From positions 1 to 64,000 of the forward strand of contig JBDTOT010000021.1 of assembly GCA_039933105.1 (NCBI GenBank): a DNA stretch of 64,000 nt, read 5' to 3'. The notes beneath the pieces were generated by a model that was not told where the DNA came from, ran no database searches, and saw only the letters and a list, made by a program, of their open reading frames with translations. Positions 50,995-59,137 of the stretch are shown here, piece after piece (positions within the stretch are counted from its first letter, which is position 1; every line of letters starts with the position of its first letter). Both the position numbers and the translations under genes were made by a program. Source of the stretch: FEN-1219 sp039933105 (GTDB lineage: Bacteria > Pseudomonadota > Gammaproteobacteria > Steroidobacterales > Rariloculaceae).

Positions 50995-52272
50995 TTAGCG
51001 CGGAGTGAGGCGGAGTAGTTGGTCGCCGGCGAGCACGTACAACGCGCCGTCGGGGCCCTGGCGCACGTCGCGGATGCGCATCTTCCGATCCGTCAGCAGC
51101 GCTTCCTCCGCCACGATGCGATCGCCGTTTAGCACCAGGCGCACGAGGTGCTGGCCCGCGAGCGCGCCGACGAACAGGTTGCCCTTCCACTTCGGGAAAA
51201 GATCCCCAGTGTAGAACGCCATGCCGGAGGGCGCTATCGACGGCACCCAGAAGTAGGCGGGCTCGTCGACGCCCGGCATCGAATGCATTCCGTTGCCGAC
51301 CGGAACGTTCTTGCGTCCGTCGGTACGTCGCACGTCGTACTGTGTGCCGTAAGAGACGTCGGGCCAGCCGTAGTCGTGGCCGGGCTTGATGATGTTGAGC
51401 TCGTCGCCGCCTTGCGGACCATGCTCGACGGTCCACAATTCGCCGGTGGCCGGATTGATGGCAGCGCCTTCGGGGTCGCGGAAACCGTGCGCGTACAGCT
51501 CGCGCGGCACCGTCGCACGACCGAGCCACGGGTTGTCCTTCGGGATCGTGCCGTCGCGATTGATGCGGATCACGCGGCCGCTGAAGTTCCGACGAATGTC
51601 GGGATCCGCTGTGAAGTCGTGCTCGACACCATCGAGGTCGTTGTCGTAGAACCGGAACGCATCGGCGCCCGTGACGAATAACGTCTTGTCACGCGCGAAG
51701 ACGAGACGACGCTCCGCGCGACCGTCGATCAGCACGTCGAGGTCCTCGAGCCGGCGATTGTCGGCCGACAGCTTCGCGCGTGCGACGCGCTCGAAACCCA
51801 AGTCGAGTACGCGGCGTTCGGCCAGCGACTTCTCCCACACCTCGTTATAGAAGTGTTCGAGCGGCCAGCGCTTCGCCGCTTCGCCCTTTGGCGGCGCGAA
51901 GTAGCTGAAATACACGTAGCGATTCGTCGCGAAATCCGGATCGAGCCCAACGTCATGGAAACCCTGCGCCGCGACGACTTTTACGGGTGGCAGGCCGGCG
52001 ATTGGTTCGGACACCGTGCCTGTCGGCGACACGGTACGCAGCCGACCCGCAAACTCGGAGATCAGGAAGTTGCCGTCCGGCAGAAAGGCGATCGCCCATG
52101 GACCTGCGAGTTGATCGGTAATCACCGTCACGCGGAAACGCGACTTGTCCTTCGGCGCTGGCGCGTCCGTCTGGCCCGGAAACGCGGGAGTGGGCTTCGG
52201 CGGATGCGGTTGTTCTTGCGCGACTGCGATCGACGCGAGCAAGACTGTAGCGATACCGACCAAGCGCTTCAT
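50995..52272 (-). CDS. PQQ-dependent aldose sugar dehydrogenase family protein (copy 3)
   Basis: The 425-residue exported protein (signal MKRLVGIATVLLASIAVAQ) has the propeller motifs GPWAIAFLPDGNFLISEFAG, FHDVGLDPDFATNRYVYFSY, GFRDPEGAAINPATGELWTV, GPQGGDELNIIKPGHDYGWP and RIRDVRQGPDGALYVLAGDQ. An insert near the middle contains YDNDLDGVEHD, an acidic stretch that could bind calcium. It is the first gene of an operon with the 2Fe-2S and molybdenum subunits, which suggests a shared substrate chain or electron acceptor. Confidence 0.9.
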   Translation of the reverse strand: MKRLVGIATVLLASIAVAQEQPHPPKPTPAFPGQTDAPAPKDKSRFRVTVITDQLAGPWAIAFLPDGNFLISEFAGRLRTVSPTGTVSEPIAGLPPVKVVAAQGFHDVGLDPDFATNRYVYFSYFAPPKGEAAKRWPLEHFYNEVWEKSLAERRVLDLGFERVARAKLSADNRRLEDLDVLIDGRAERRLVFARDKTLFVTGADAFRFYDNDLDGVEHDFTADPDIRRNFSGRVIRINRDGTIPKDNPWLGRATVPRELYAHGFRDPEGAAINPATGELWTVEHGPQGGDELNIIKPGHDYGWPDVSYGTQYDVRRTDGRKNVPVGNGMHSMPGVDEPAYFWVPSIAPSGMAFYTGDLFPKWKGNLFVGALAGQHLVRLVLNGDRIVAEEALLTDRKMRIRDVRQGPDGALYVLAGDQLLRLTPR

Positions 52273-52338
52273 TGAACCTCCCCCGATTGAGCTGACCTAG
52301 ACTAGCATCGCGTTCTTACCCTTGCGAAACGAACACCG

Positions 52339-53307
52339 ATGCAGGTGCATGTCGTCGACGGCACGTTCGAGCTGTTCCGTGCGTACTACGGCAATCCGTC
52401 GCGCGCGAGCGCGGACGGGCACGAGGTGGGCGCCGCGCGTGGCCTCGTGCGTTCGCTGCTGGCGTTGCTCGCGGAGCGCGACATCACGCACGTCGCCGTC
52501 GCCTTCGATCACGTCATCGAGTCCTTTCGTAACACTCTCTACAAGGGCTACAAGACCGGCGATGGTCTCGACCCGCTGCTGTTCGCGCAATTCGGGTTGG
52601 CGGAAGACGCGTGTCGCGCGCTTGGCCTCGTCGTGTGGCCCATGATCGAGTTCGAGTGTGACGACGCGCTCGCAACGGCCGCGGCGCGCTTCGCCGGCGA
52701 ACGCGAGGTAGAACGCGTCGTGATCTGCTCGCCTGACAAGGACCTTGCCCAGTGCGTGCGCGGGGGGCGTGTGGTGTGTCTCGATCGAATGCGTCGGACG
52801 ATGCTCGACGAGCAGGGCGTGCACGCGAAGTTCGGCGTGGCGCCCGAGTCCATTCCGGACTGGCTCGCACTCGTGGGGGATAGCGCCGACGGCTACCCCG
52901 GAATTCCGCGTTGGGGTGCGAAGTCCGCCGCGGCCGTGTTGGCCGAGTACACGCACCTCGAAGCTATTCCCGCCGCTGCCGACGACTGGCGCGTGCGAGT
53001 CCGCGGCGCCGACGCGCTCGCGGCGAATTTCGCTGCGCACCGCGACGACGCGCTGCTGTTCCGCGTGCTCGCCACCTTGCGAACCGACGTGCCCCTGCCG
53101 GAATCGCTGGGGGAACTACGCTGGTGCGGACCCGATGACGCCGCGCTCGAGGAGCTCGCCGAACAATGGCGAGACAGGTCGCTCATGGACCGCGCCTCTC
53201 AGGTCGTGCAACGTTCGCGCGAACGTGGTTCCCTCAGCGCGCCGCGTTCTCGAGAATCGCAACCAGGTCGGCCGGCCGATCGAGCATCACGTCGTGGCCG
53301 CAGTTGA
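52339..53307 (+). CDS. 5'-3' exonuclease / flap endonuclease (Xni/ExoIX-like)
   Basis: The 322-residue protein resembles the 5'-3' exonuclease domain of DNA polymerase I: VHVVDGTFELFRAYYG, AVAFDHVIESFRNTLYKGYK, FECDDALATAAARFAG, VICSPDKDLAQCVRGG and the helix-hairpin-helix ALVGDSADGYPGIPRWGAKSA. The acidic metal ligands of the family (D in VVDG, D in AFDH, ECDD, SPDKDL, GDSAD) are present. No polymerase domain follows. Its 3' end overlaps the convergent hydrolase gene by 74 bp, so the last 25 residues (Arg/Ser-rich) may be non-essential. Confidence 0.88.
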   Translation: MQVHVVDGTFELFRAYYGNPSRASADGHEVGAARGLVRSLLALLAERDITHVAVAFDHVIESFRNTLYKGYKTGDGLDPLLFAQFGLAEDACRALGLVVWPMIEFECDDALATAAARFAGEREVERVVICSPDKDLAQCVRGGRVVCLDRMRRTMLDEQGVHAKFGVAPESIPDWLALVGDSADGYPGIPRWGAKSAAAVLAEYTHLEAIPAAADDWRVRVRGADALAANFAAHRDDALLFRVLATLRTDVPLPESLGELRWCGPDDAALEELAEQWRDRSLMDRASQVVQRSRERGSLSAPRSRESQPGRPADRASRRGRS

Positions 53308-53938
53308 TCGTGAGGGTCTTCCACCCACGGCGTTTGGCGAGCTCGTGGAACGGCGGAAACGGCGAGTGTTCGTAACCCGTTGCGAGTATGTGCGTGACTT
53401 TCGCTGGCGGTAGAACATTGCGCACCGCGAGCCTGCCTTGAAAGGTCGCGAGCGGTTGCGGTGTGCATTGCGCGTCGACCCACGCGCGGTCTGCGACATT
53501 CACCTGGAAGAACTCCGCTGAAATCGGTGGGACGCGCCAGCCGTCGCCGTGTTCTTTCGCCGCTTGAACCTGCGCGTCACGAAGTGCGGACGGCACTGCG
53601 TCATGCAGCCCCTGGCCGTCGTCGAGAACGAAAGCGTCGAGGTACACGACCGCGCGCAGGCGTTCCGCGACTCGGTCGGCCACGCCGGTGATCACGCAGC
53701 CGCCGTACGAGTGACCGCATAACACGACGTCGGTGAGGTTCTCCCAGTGAATCAAGTTCACGATGTCGGTCACATGCGTCTCGAGCGTTACCTGCGCGGA
53801 GCAGAGATGCGAGCGGTCGGCAATGCCCGTAAGGGTGGGCGTGAACACGTCGTGGCCGGCGCGCTGCAGGGAGCGTCGCACACGCTGCCAACACCAGCCG
53901 CCGTGCCAAGCTCCGTGTACGAGAACGAACGTGGCCAT
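53234..53938 (-). CDS. Alpha/beta hydrolase (plant esterase/HNL-like)
   Basis: The 234-residue enzyme has the oxyanion motif FVLVHGAWHGGWCWQRV, the nucleophile elbow CGHSYGGCVITGVA (Ser), a late acid region and the catalytic His in INCGHDVMLDRP. The sequence is of the salicylate-binding protein/hydroxynitrile lyase type common in bacteria as small esterases. No signal. It overlaps the exonuclease gene end-to-end by 74 bp. Confidence 0.9.
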   Translation of the reverse strand: MATFVLVHGAWHGGWCWQRVRRSLQRAGHDVFTPTLTGIADRSHLCSAQVTLETHVTDIVNLIHWENLTDVVLCGHSYGGCVITGVADRVAERLRAVVYLDAFVLDDGQGLHDAVPSALRDAQVQAAKEHGDGWRVPPISAEFFQVNVADRAWVDAQCTPQPLATFQGRLAVRNVLPPAKVTHILATGYEHSPFPPFHELAKRRGWKTLTINCGHDVMLDRPADLVAILENAAR

Positions 53939-54043
53939 CGGTCTCCCCCTTGACGTAAGTGCGTCGCATCATAGTCACGCCGTTGCAAAGGTGCACAGCG
54001 GCATGCACGCTTCAGCGGCGCAACGCATTTGGGGAGACTGACC

Positions 54044-54727
54044 ATGGCACTTCGAATCATCGGCGCCGGCCTCGGACGGACCGGAACGATGTCGATGAAA
54101 CTCGCGCTCGAGCAGCTCGGGCTAGGGCGCTGCTATCACATGGCGGAGTTGATCGCGGACCCCTCGCGAATGCCCTCGTGGCTGAAAGTCACCGAAGGGA
54201 CTCCCGATTGGGAGACTATTTTTGCGGGGTTCACCGCCACCGTGGACTACCCGGCATGCACCTATTGGCGCGAGCTCATGGCGGCGTATCCTGAGGCCAA
54301 AGTGTTGTTGACGGTTCGGGACCCCAACGACTGGTTCGACTCCACCCAGGCGACGATTTTCTCGCCGCCGATGCGGGCTCGTATCGCCGGGTCGCCGATG
54401 GAAGCCTTTTTCCGCAAGGCCGTGTATGCCGATTTCGGGGACAGGATCGACGACCGCGGGTTCATGACGGCCGCGTTCGAGCGGCATACCGCCGCGGTTC
54501 GGGGCTCGGTTCCCCCCGAACGCCTCCTGGTGTACGAGACAGGCGAGGGTTGGCCGCGTCTGTGTCAGTTCTTGGGTGTCGCGGTTCCGGCATCGCCGTT
54601 CCCGCGGGTCAACTCGCGCGAGGAGATGCAGCGGATGATGGCTGGCGCGGGCCCCGGCGCCTCGCCGGGCATGGCAACCATCGAAGAGATGGGAGCCAAA
54701 GCCCGCCAAGGCCTGTCAAAACCCTGA
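54044..54727 (+). CDS. Sulfotransferase-family protein
   Basis: The 227-residue product has the 5'-PSB loop IGAGLGRTGTMSMKLALEQL and the 3'-PB-like segment EAKVLLTVRDPNDWFDSTQ, as in the Sulfotransfer_4 group, which uses PAPS. The family's acceptors range from lipids to alcohols. GGGGAG precedes the ATG at 54044. The C-terminus is MATIEEMGAKARQGLSKP. No operon partner; convergence and divergence isolate it. Confidence 0.85.
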   Translation: MALRIIGAGLGRTGTMSMKLALEQLGLGRCYHMAELIADPSRMPSWLKVTEGTPDWETIFAGFTATVDYPACTYWRELMAAYPEAKVLLTVRDPNDWFDSTQATIFSPPMRARIAGSPMEAFFRKAVYADFGDRIDDRGFMTAAFERHTAAVRGSVPPERLLVYETGEGWPRLCQFLGVAVPASPFPRVNSREEMQRMMAGAGPGASPGMATIEEMGAKARQGLSKP

Positions 54728-55080
54728 ATCGCCCGGCAATTTCTCAGCGGCCTCACACGGGTGTCGTACTGAAACGACGCTTACGGCCGCTCGTTATGTT
54801 GCCTCGGCGGACTCTGTGCGCCCCTATTTGGATTCGGGAGCGGAGTTTGAAATCGGCGCTGTGTTCGCGGTAACCATGGGTCCTAGCGGTGGCCAGAGTA
54901 TTAGCCGTAACACCATGTCACGCTAAGAAAAATTTGTGTTTCGCGGGCTAGTAATGGCGGGTCTATCGGCGGTATCTTGGAGCATCGTCTAAACTAACCG
55001 GGCCACGCGCGAACGAACGCGTAGTTGGACGGGGGTTTCAGAAAGGTTCGTAGTCATTTCTGTTCGTGGGGGTCGAGAGA
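54728..55080. other. 353-bp intergenic stretch, no gene recognised
   Basis: No frame with coding character was found on either strand here. The part near 54900-55000 is relatively AT-rich for this window (GAAAAATTTGTGTTTCGC, then GTCTAAACTAACC) and probably holds the promoter of the ankyrin-DUF1592-DUF1552 operon, but I cannot fix a -35/-10 pair. Confidence 0.4.
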
Positions 55081-56694
55081 ATGCACGCAAGAATCATCCA
55101 GCAGGGCCGGCATCAAGTCATCGCCGCCGTCGGTGCGGCGTTGGTCGCAGTCGCCGTGTCGCAAGGCGCCGTCGCTGCAGTCACCGGAGTTGCCGCTGCG
55201 GCGCGAACAGGTGACATCGACGCGGTCAAGAAACAACTGGCTAGTGGCGCCAACGTCAATACTCCCGAGGCCGATGGCACTTCGGCGCTCTTGTGGGCCG
55301 CTTACCAGGGCTCCCCCGATCTCGTGCAGTTGCTGTTGAAGGCCGGCGCCGATGTGAACGCTGCCAACGGCTTCGGCGTCACGCCGCTGCTGCAAGCCGC
55401 GCGCTACGGCGACGCGGCCACGATGAACGTTCTGCTGAAAGCGGGCGCCGACATCAAGAAGGCCGAGCGCGAAGGCGAGACACCGCTGATGGCGGCTGCA
55501 CGCGCCGGCAGCGTCCCGGTCGTCAAGCTTCTGATCGATCACGGCGCCGACGTCAACGCGCGCGAGTCGCTGCAGGAAGAAACGGCGCTGATGTGGGCAA
55601 CGGCCGAAGGCCACGTCGATGTCGTCGATGTGTTGCTGAAGGCGCACGCCGATCCGAATCTGAAAGCGCGCCTATCAGAGCTTTCGAAGCGCAGCACGCG
55701 TAGTGACTTCCCGACCGGCGGTTTTACCGCGGTAATGTGGGCGGTGCGAGATGGCAACGAGCCGCTCGTGCGTCGGCTCGTCGAAGGCGGCGCCGATCTG
55801 AATATCGCCAACGGCGATAAAGCGACGCCGATGATGCTCGCCATCATCAACGATCGGTTTGATCTGGCTGCCAAGCTGCTCGATCTTGGTGCGACGCTGA
55901 ATGATGGCTCGTTGTACTACACGGTGTTGATGCGCGACGCGACGACGGACTGGCGTGCCAAGGACGGTTCGCGTAATCGTGCCGACCATGACAACAAGCT
56001 GACCGCTCTCGACCTGGTGGGCCTGCTACTCGATAAAGGCGCAGATCCCAACCGCGAGTTCGAGGGCCAAATGCACTCTTCGTCGATGTGCTGCGATACG
56101 CATGAGAACGGCACGCCGTTCTTCCGTGCTGCAGTTGCCGCGGATGTCGAAGCACTGAAGTTGCTCACCGCGCACGGCGCGAACCTCGAGTGGATGCCGA
56201 AAGCAGTCGCGGGTGGGCCCCGCGACACGTTTGGTCCGAAGCTCGCCGGCAAGACGCCGTTGATGGTCGCGATGAACGGTGGCAAGGGCGTCGGCATGGC
56301 CGGCGGTCCTGGCGACGTTCGGGAGGGCGCTGAGCCGCCGTTCCGCGAAATCTCGAACCGCAAGCCCACGGATGCGGTGGCGCTGCTCTTGAAGGCTGGC
56401 GCGAACCCCAATGCCACGTCTTCAGAAGGTGATACCGCGCTGCATCTAGCGGCCTTTGACGGCAAGCTTGAAGTGGTGCGAGCCTTGGTCGCCGGGGGTG
56501 CCAACCTCGATGCGAAAGACAAGGCAGGTAAGACCGCGCTTCAAGTGGTTTCCGAGCAAGCGCCGCGCCCGCCGCGAGTACTAGTCGGTGGAGCGACGGA
56601 TTTCGACGAGCATGCCCAGCCGAAAGAGGTCGCCGCTTTGTTGCGCGAGCTGAAGCAGGGTCCGACACAGGCGAACTTGGCGGGGGGGCGTTAG
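55081..56694 (+). CDS. Exported ankyrin-repeat protein heading the DUF1592/DUF1552 operon
   Basis: The 537-residue protein has a signal region (VIAAVGAALVAVAVSQGAVA) and about nine ankyrin repeats, beginning GVAAAARTGDIDAVKKQLAS and including DGTSALLWAAYQGSPDLVQL, EGETPLMAAARAGSVPVVKL and GDTALHLAAFDGKLEVVRAL. A non-canonical stretch in the middle contains SSSMCCDTHENGTPFF with adjacent Cys. It starts at ATG 55081 (a GTG at 55066 is possible). The DUF1592 gene starts 2 bp after its stop, so it is likely a scaffold or partner for those proteins. Confidence 0.88.
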   Translation: MHARIIQQGRHQVIAAVGAALVAVAVSQGAVAAVTGVAAAARTGDIDAVKKQLASGANVNTPEADGTSALLWAAYQGSPDLVQLLLKAGADVNAANGFGVTPLLQAARYGDAATMNVLLKAGADIKKAEREGETPLMAAARAGSVPVVKLLIDHGADVNARESLQEETALMWATAEGHVDVVDVLLKAHADPNLKARLSELSKRSTRSDFPTGGFTAVMWAVRDGNEPLVRRLVEGGADLNIANGDKATPMMLAIINDRFDLAAKLLDLGATLNDGSLYYTVLMRDATTDWRAKDGSRNRADHDNKLTALDLVGLLLDKGADPNREFEGQMHSSSMCCDTHENGTPFFRAAVAADVEALKLLTAHGANLEWMPKAVAGGPRDTFGPKLAGKTPLMVAMNGGKGVGMAGGPGDVREGAEPPFREISNRKPTDAVALLLKAGANPNATSSEGDTALHLAAFDGKLEVVRALVAGGANLDAKDKAGKTALQVVSEQAPRPPRVLVGGATDFDEHAQPKEVAALLRELKQGPTQANLAGGR

Positions 56695-56696
56695 CA

Positions 56697-59135
56697 GTGA
56701 GGACCTCGGGTTACGTTGCCGGAGTCGGTGTTGTCGTGGCGGGAGCGGCGGCGTATCTGTTCCTGGCCCATAAGCCGCCGGAAGGTGCGCTTCAAGACCG
56801 TTGGGCGATGGTCAATAAGTACTGCTCCGATTGCCACAACGATTCGGACTTCACCGCCGAGTTGTCATTCGACAAGCGTTCGCTGGATAACGTCCATGCG
56901 GATCCCGGCACATGGGAGAAGGTGCTCCACAAGCTAAGCATTGGCGCGATGCCGCCCCACGATAAGCCGCAGCCGCCACCGGAAATGCGTACAGCTTTTA
57001 TCAACGCGCTCGAGGGCACTCTCGATGCCGCCGCAGAGGCGAAGCCCTATGCCGGCACGACAACCGTTCACCGCCTCAACCGGGCGGAGTATGCAAACAG
57101 CGTGCGGGACTTGTTCGGTATCGAGGCCAACCTGAGTGAGCTCCTGCCAAGCGATGGCGGTGACTTCGGCTTCGACAACATTGCCGACGTGCTGCGAACC
57201 TCGCCACTGCTGCTCGAGCGCTACCTGACGGTCGGTTTGCAAGTGGCCGATATGGCCATCGGTAACCGCGACGCCGTCGTCGGTTCGAGCTCCTATCGCC
57301 TGCCGTTCGACACCACGCAGAACTATCACCTGGAAGGGCTGCCGATCGGCACCCGCGGTGGCTTGGTCGTGCATCACAACTTCCCCGCCGATGGCGAGTA
57401 CGTCATGTCCGGCCGCCTGGTACGAGGCGTCGAAGAGGGCTACCACGGACTCGAAGGCCATGATCGGCCGCACGAGTTCCTGGTTCTTGTCGATGGGCAG
57501 ACGGTCTACACCAGCGAGATCGGTACCAAGGAAGATCACGAGCTCAGTGTCGCCGAAGGCATCAACGTCGCGGCCTTTGCGATCGATGCCAAGATGACGT
57601 CGCCCCGTATTCGCGTCACCGCCGGACCGCACGACGTGGCGTTTACCTGGCGTGAGCAGACCACACGCGAACAGAACGCGTGGGAGCCCGGCCTGCGAGC
57701 GACGCTCGAGATCCACAATCCTTCCGGCATGCCGCGGCTCGAAGACAGCAGCATCGAAGGTCCTTATGACGTCACCGGCGTGAGTGAAACGCCGAGTCGC
57801 CAGAAGATCTTCACCTGTCGGCCGGCGGCAGCTGCGGAGGAACCGGCCTGTGCGGAGAAGATCATCTCTACCATGGCCAGGAACGCCTATCGCCGCCCGG
57901 TCGATCAGGACGATCTCGCGCCGTTGATGGCCTTCTATAAAGACGCGCGCGCCAACGGTGGCGATTTCGATGCTGGAATTCACGACGCGTTGGCCCGCAC
58001 ACTCGTGAGCCCTTGGTTCCTGTTCCGCGTGGAGAGCGACTCCGGCGATGCGCCGGCCGGGTCCAACCATCGGATCGACGACCTTGAGCTCGCGTCGCGG
58101 TTGTCGTTCTTCCTCTGGTCGAGCACGCCGGACAGCGAGTTGCTCGATTTGGCGGAGAAGGGACGCCTGCATGAAGCCAGCGTGCTGGAAGCGCAGGTCC
58201 GACGCATGGTGGCCGACCCGCGGTCCGAAGCCCTCGTCGAGAACTTTGTGGGTCAGTGGCTCCAGTTGCGCAACCTGGACTCGCGCGCGCGGCCTGATCT
58301 CCTGATGTTCCCCGACTTCGACGGTAACCTCCGAAACGCGTTCCGCACGGAGACCGAGATGCTGTTCGGGCATGTGCTGCGCGAAGGGAAGTCGGTAAAC
58401 GAACTCATGACGGCCGACTACACCTTCGTGAACGAGCGTCTTGCGCGTCACTACGGAATCCCCGGTGTTTACGGCTCGCGGTTCCGCCAAGTCCCGGTGG
58501 CCGATGTGAACCGCCGTGGTCTCTTCGGCCATGGCAGTATCCTGTCGATCACCGCTGCTTCTTCGCGGACGTCGCCGATCATTCGCGGCAAGTTCATCGT
58601 CAGCACGTTCTGGAACAACCCGCCCCCGCAGCCGCCTGCGGACGTCCCGGCGCTCGAGGCGAGCGCGCCGAAGGGCCGGCCGTCGACGGTTCGCGAGATG
58701 CTTGAGTTACACCGTGCGAATCCAACCTGTGCCGCGTGTCACAAGAACATAGACCCGGTCGGGTTTGCACTCGAGAACTTCGATGTCGACGGCTCGTGGC
58801 GTACGACCACCCGCGAAGGCCTGAAGATCGACTCGGCAGGCATTCTGGCGGACGGCACGGCAGTGGATGGTCCGGTGGAGCTGCGTCAAGCGCTGCTAGC
58901 GAAACCTTCGCTGTTCGCGAATACTGTCACGCAGAACATGTTGATATACGCGCTCGGTCGTGGTCTTGAGCCCGGCGATATGCCGGTGGTACGCAGCATT
59001 GTGCGCAATGCGGCCAAGCGCGATTACAGTTTGATGTCTATTGTGTTGGGGATCGTGGACAGCTATCCGTTCCAGATGCGAACGAATAGCCCTGCGGCAG
59101 GTGCGACTGCAACCGTCGCTCAAACGAGGGAGTAA
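56697..59135 (+). CDS. DUF1592/DUF1588/DUF1585 multi-domain cytochrome-like protein
   Basis: The 812-residue protein has one N-terminal membrane anchor (GVGVVVAGAAAYLFLA), a first heme-type motif CSDCH, then DUF1587 (VHRLNRAEYANSVRDLFGI), a carbohydrate-binding-like beta domain, DUF1592 (NAYRRPVDQDDLAPLMAFY), DUF1588 (FGHGSILSITAASSRTSPII) with CAACHKNIDPVGFALENFD, and DUF1585 at the end. This is the architecture of the Planctomycete-type cytochrome proteins, which always accompany DUF1552 proteins; their reaction is unknown. Start GTG 56697. Followed by the DUF1552 gene after 2 bp. Confidence 0.92.
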   Translation: MRTSGYVAGVGVVVAGAAAYLFLAHKPPEGALQDRWAMVNKYCSDCHNDSDFTAELSFDKRSLDNVHADPGTWEKVLHKLSIGAMPPHDKPQPPPEMRTAFINALEGTLDAAAEAKPYAGTTTVHRLNRAEYANSVRDLFGIEANLSELLPSDGGDFGFDNIADVLRTSPLLLERYLTVGLQVADMAIGNRDAVVGSSSYRLPFDTTQNYHLEGLPIGTRGGLVVHHNFPADGEYVMSGRLVRGVEEGYHGLEGHDRPHEFLVLVDGQTVYTSEIGTKEDHELSVAEGINVAAFAIDAKMTSPRIRVTAGPHDVAFTWREQTTREQNAWEPGLRATLEIHNPSGMPRLEDSSIEGPYDVTGVSETPSRQKIFTCRPAAAAEEPACAEKIISTMARNAYRRPVDQDDLAPLMAFYKDARANGGDFDAGIHDALARTLVSPWFLFRVESDSGDAPAGSNHRIDDLELASRLSFFLWSSTPDSELLDLAEKGRLHEASVLEAQVRRMVADPRSEALVENFVGQWLQLRNLDSRARPDLLMFPDFDGNLRNAFRTETEMLFGHVLREGKSVNELMTADYTFVNERLARHYGIPGVYGSRFRQVPVADVNRRGLFGHGSILSITAASSRTSPIIRGKFIVSTFWNNPPPQPPADVPALEASAPKGRPSTVREMLELHRANPTCAACHKNIDPVGFALENFDVDGSWRTTTREGLKIDSAGILADGTAVDGPVELRQALLAKPSLFANTVTQNMLIYALGRGLEPGDMPVVRSIVRNAAKRDYSLMSIVLGIVDSYPFQMRTNSPAAGATATVAQTRE

Positions 59136-59137
59136 CG

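Noticed and set aside
56934..58532. A 532-codon minus-strand frame opposite the DUF1592 gene
   Set aside because: No recognisable motif or ribosome site; the plus strand encodes well-defined domains over the whole length.
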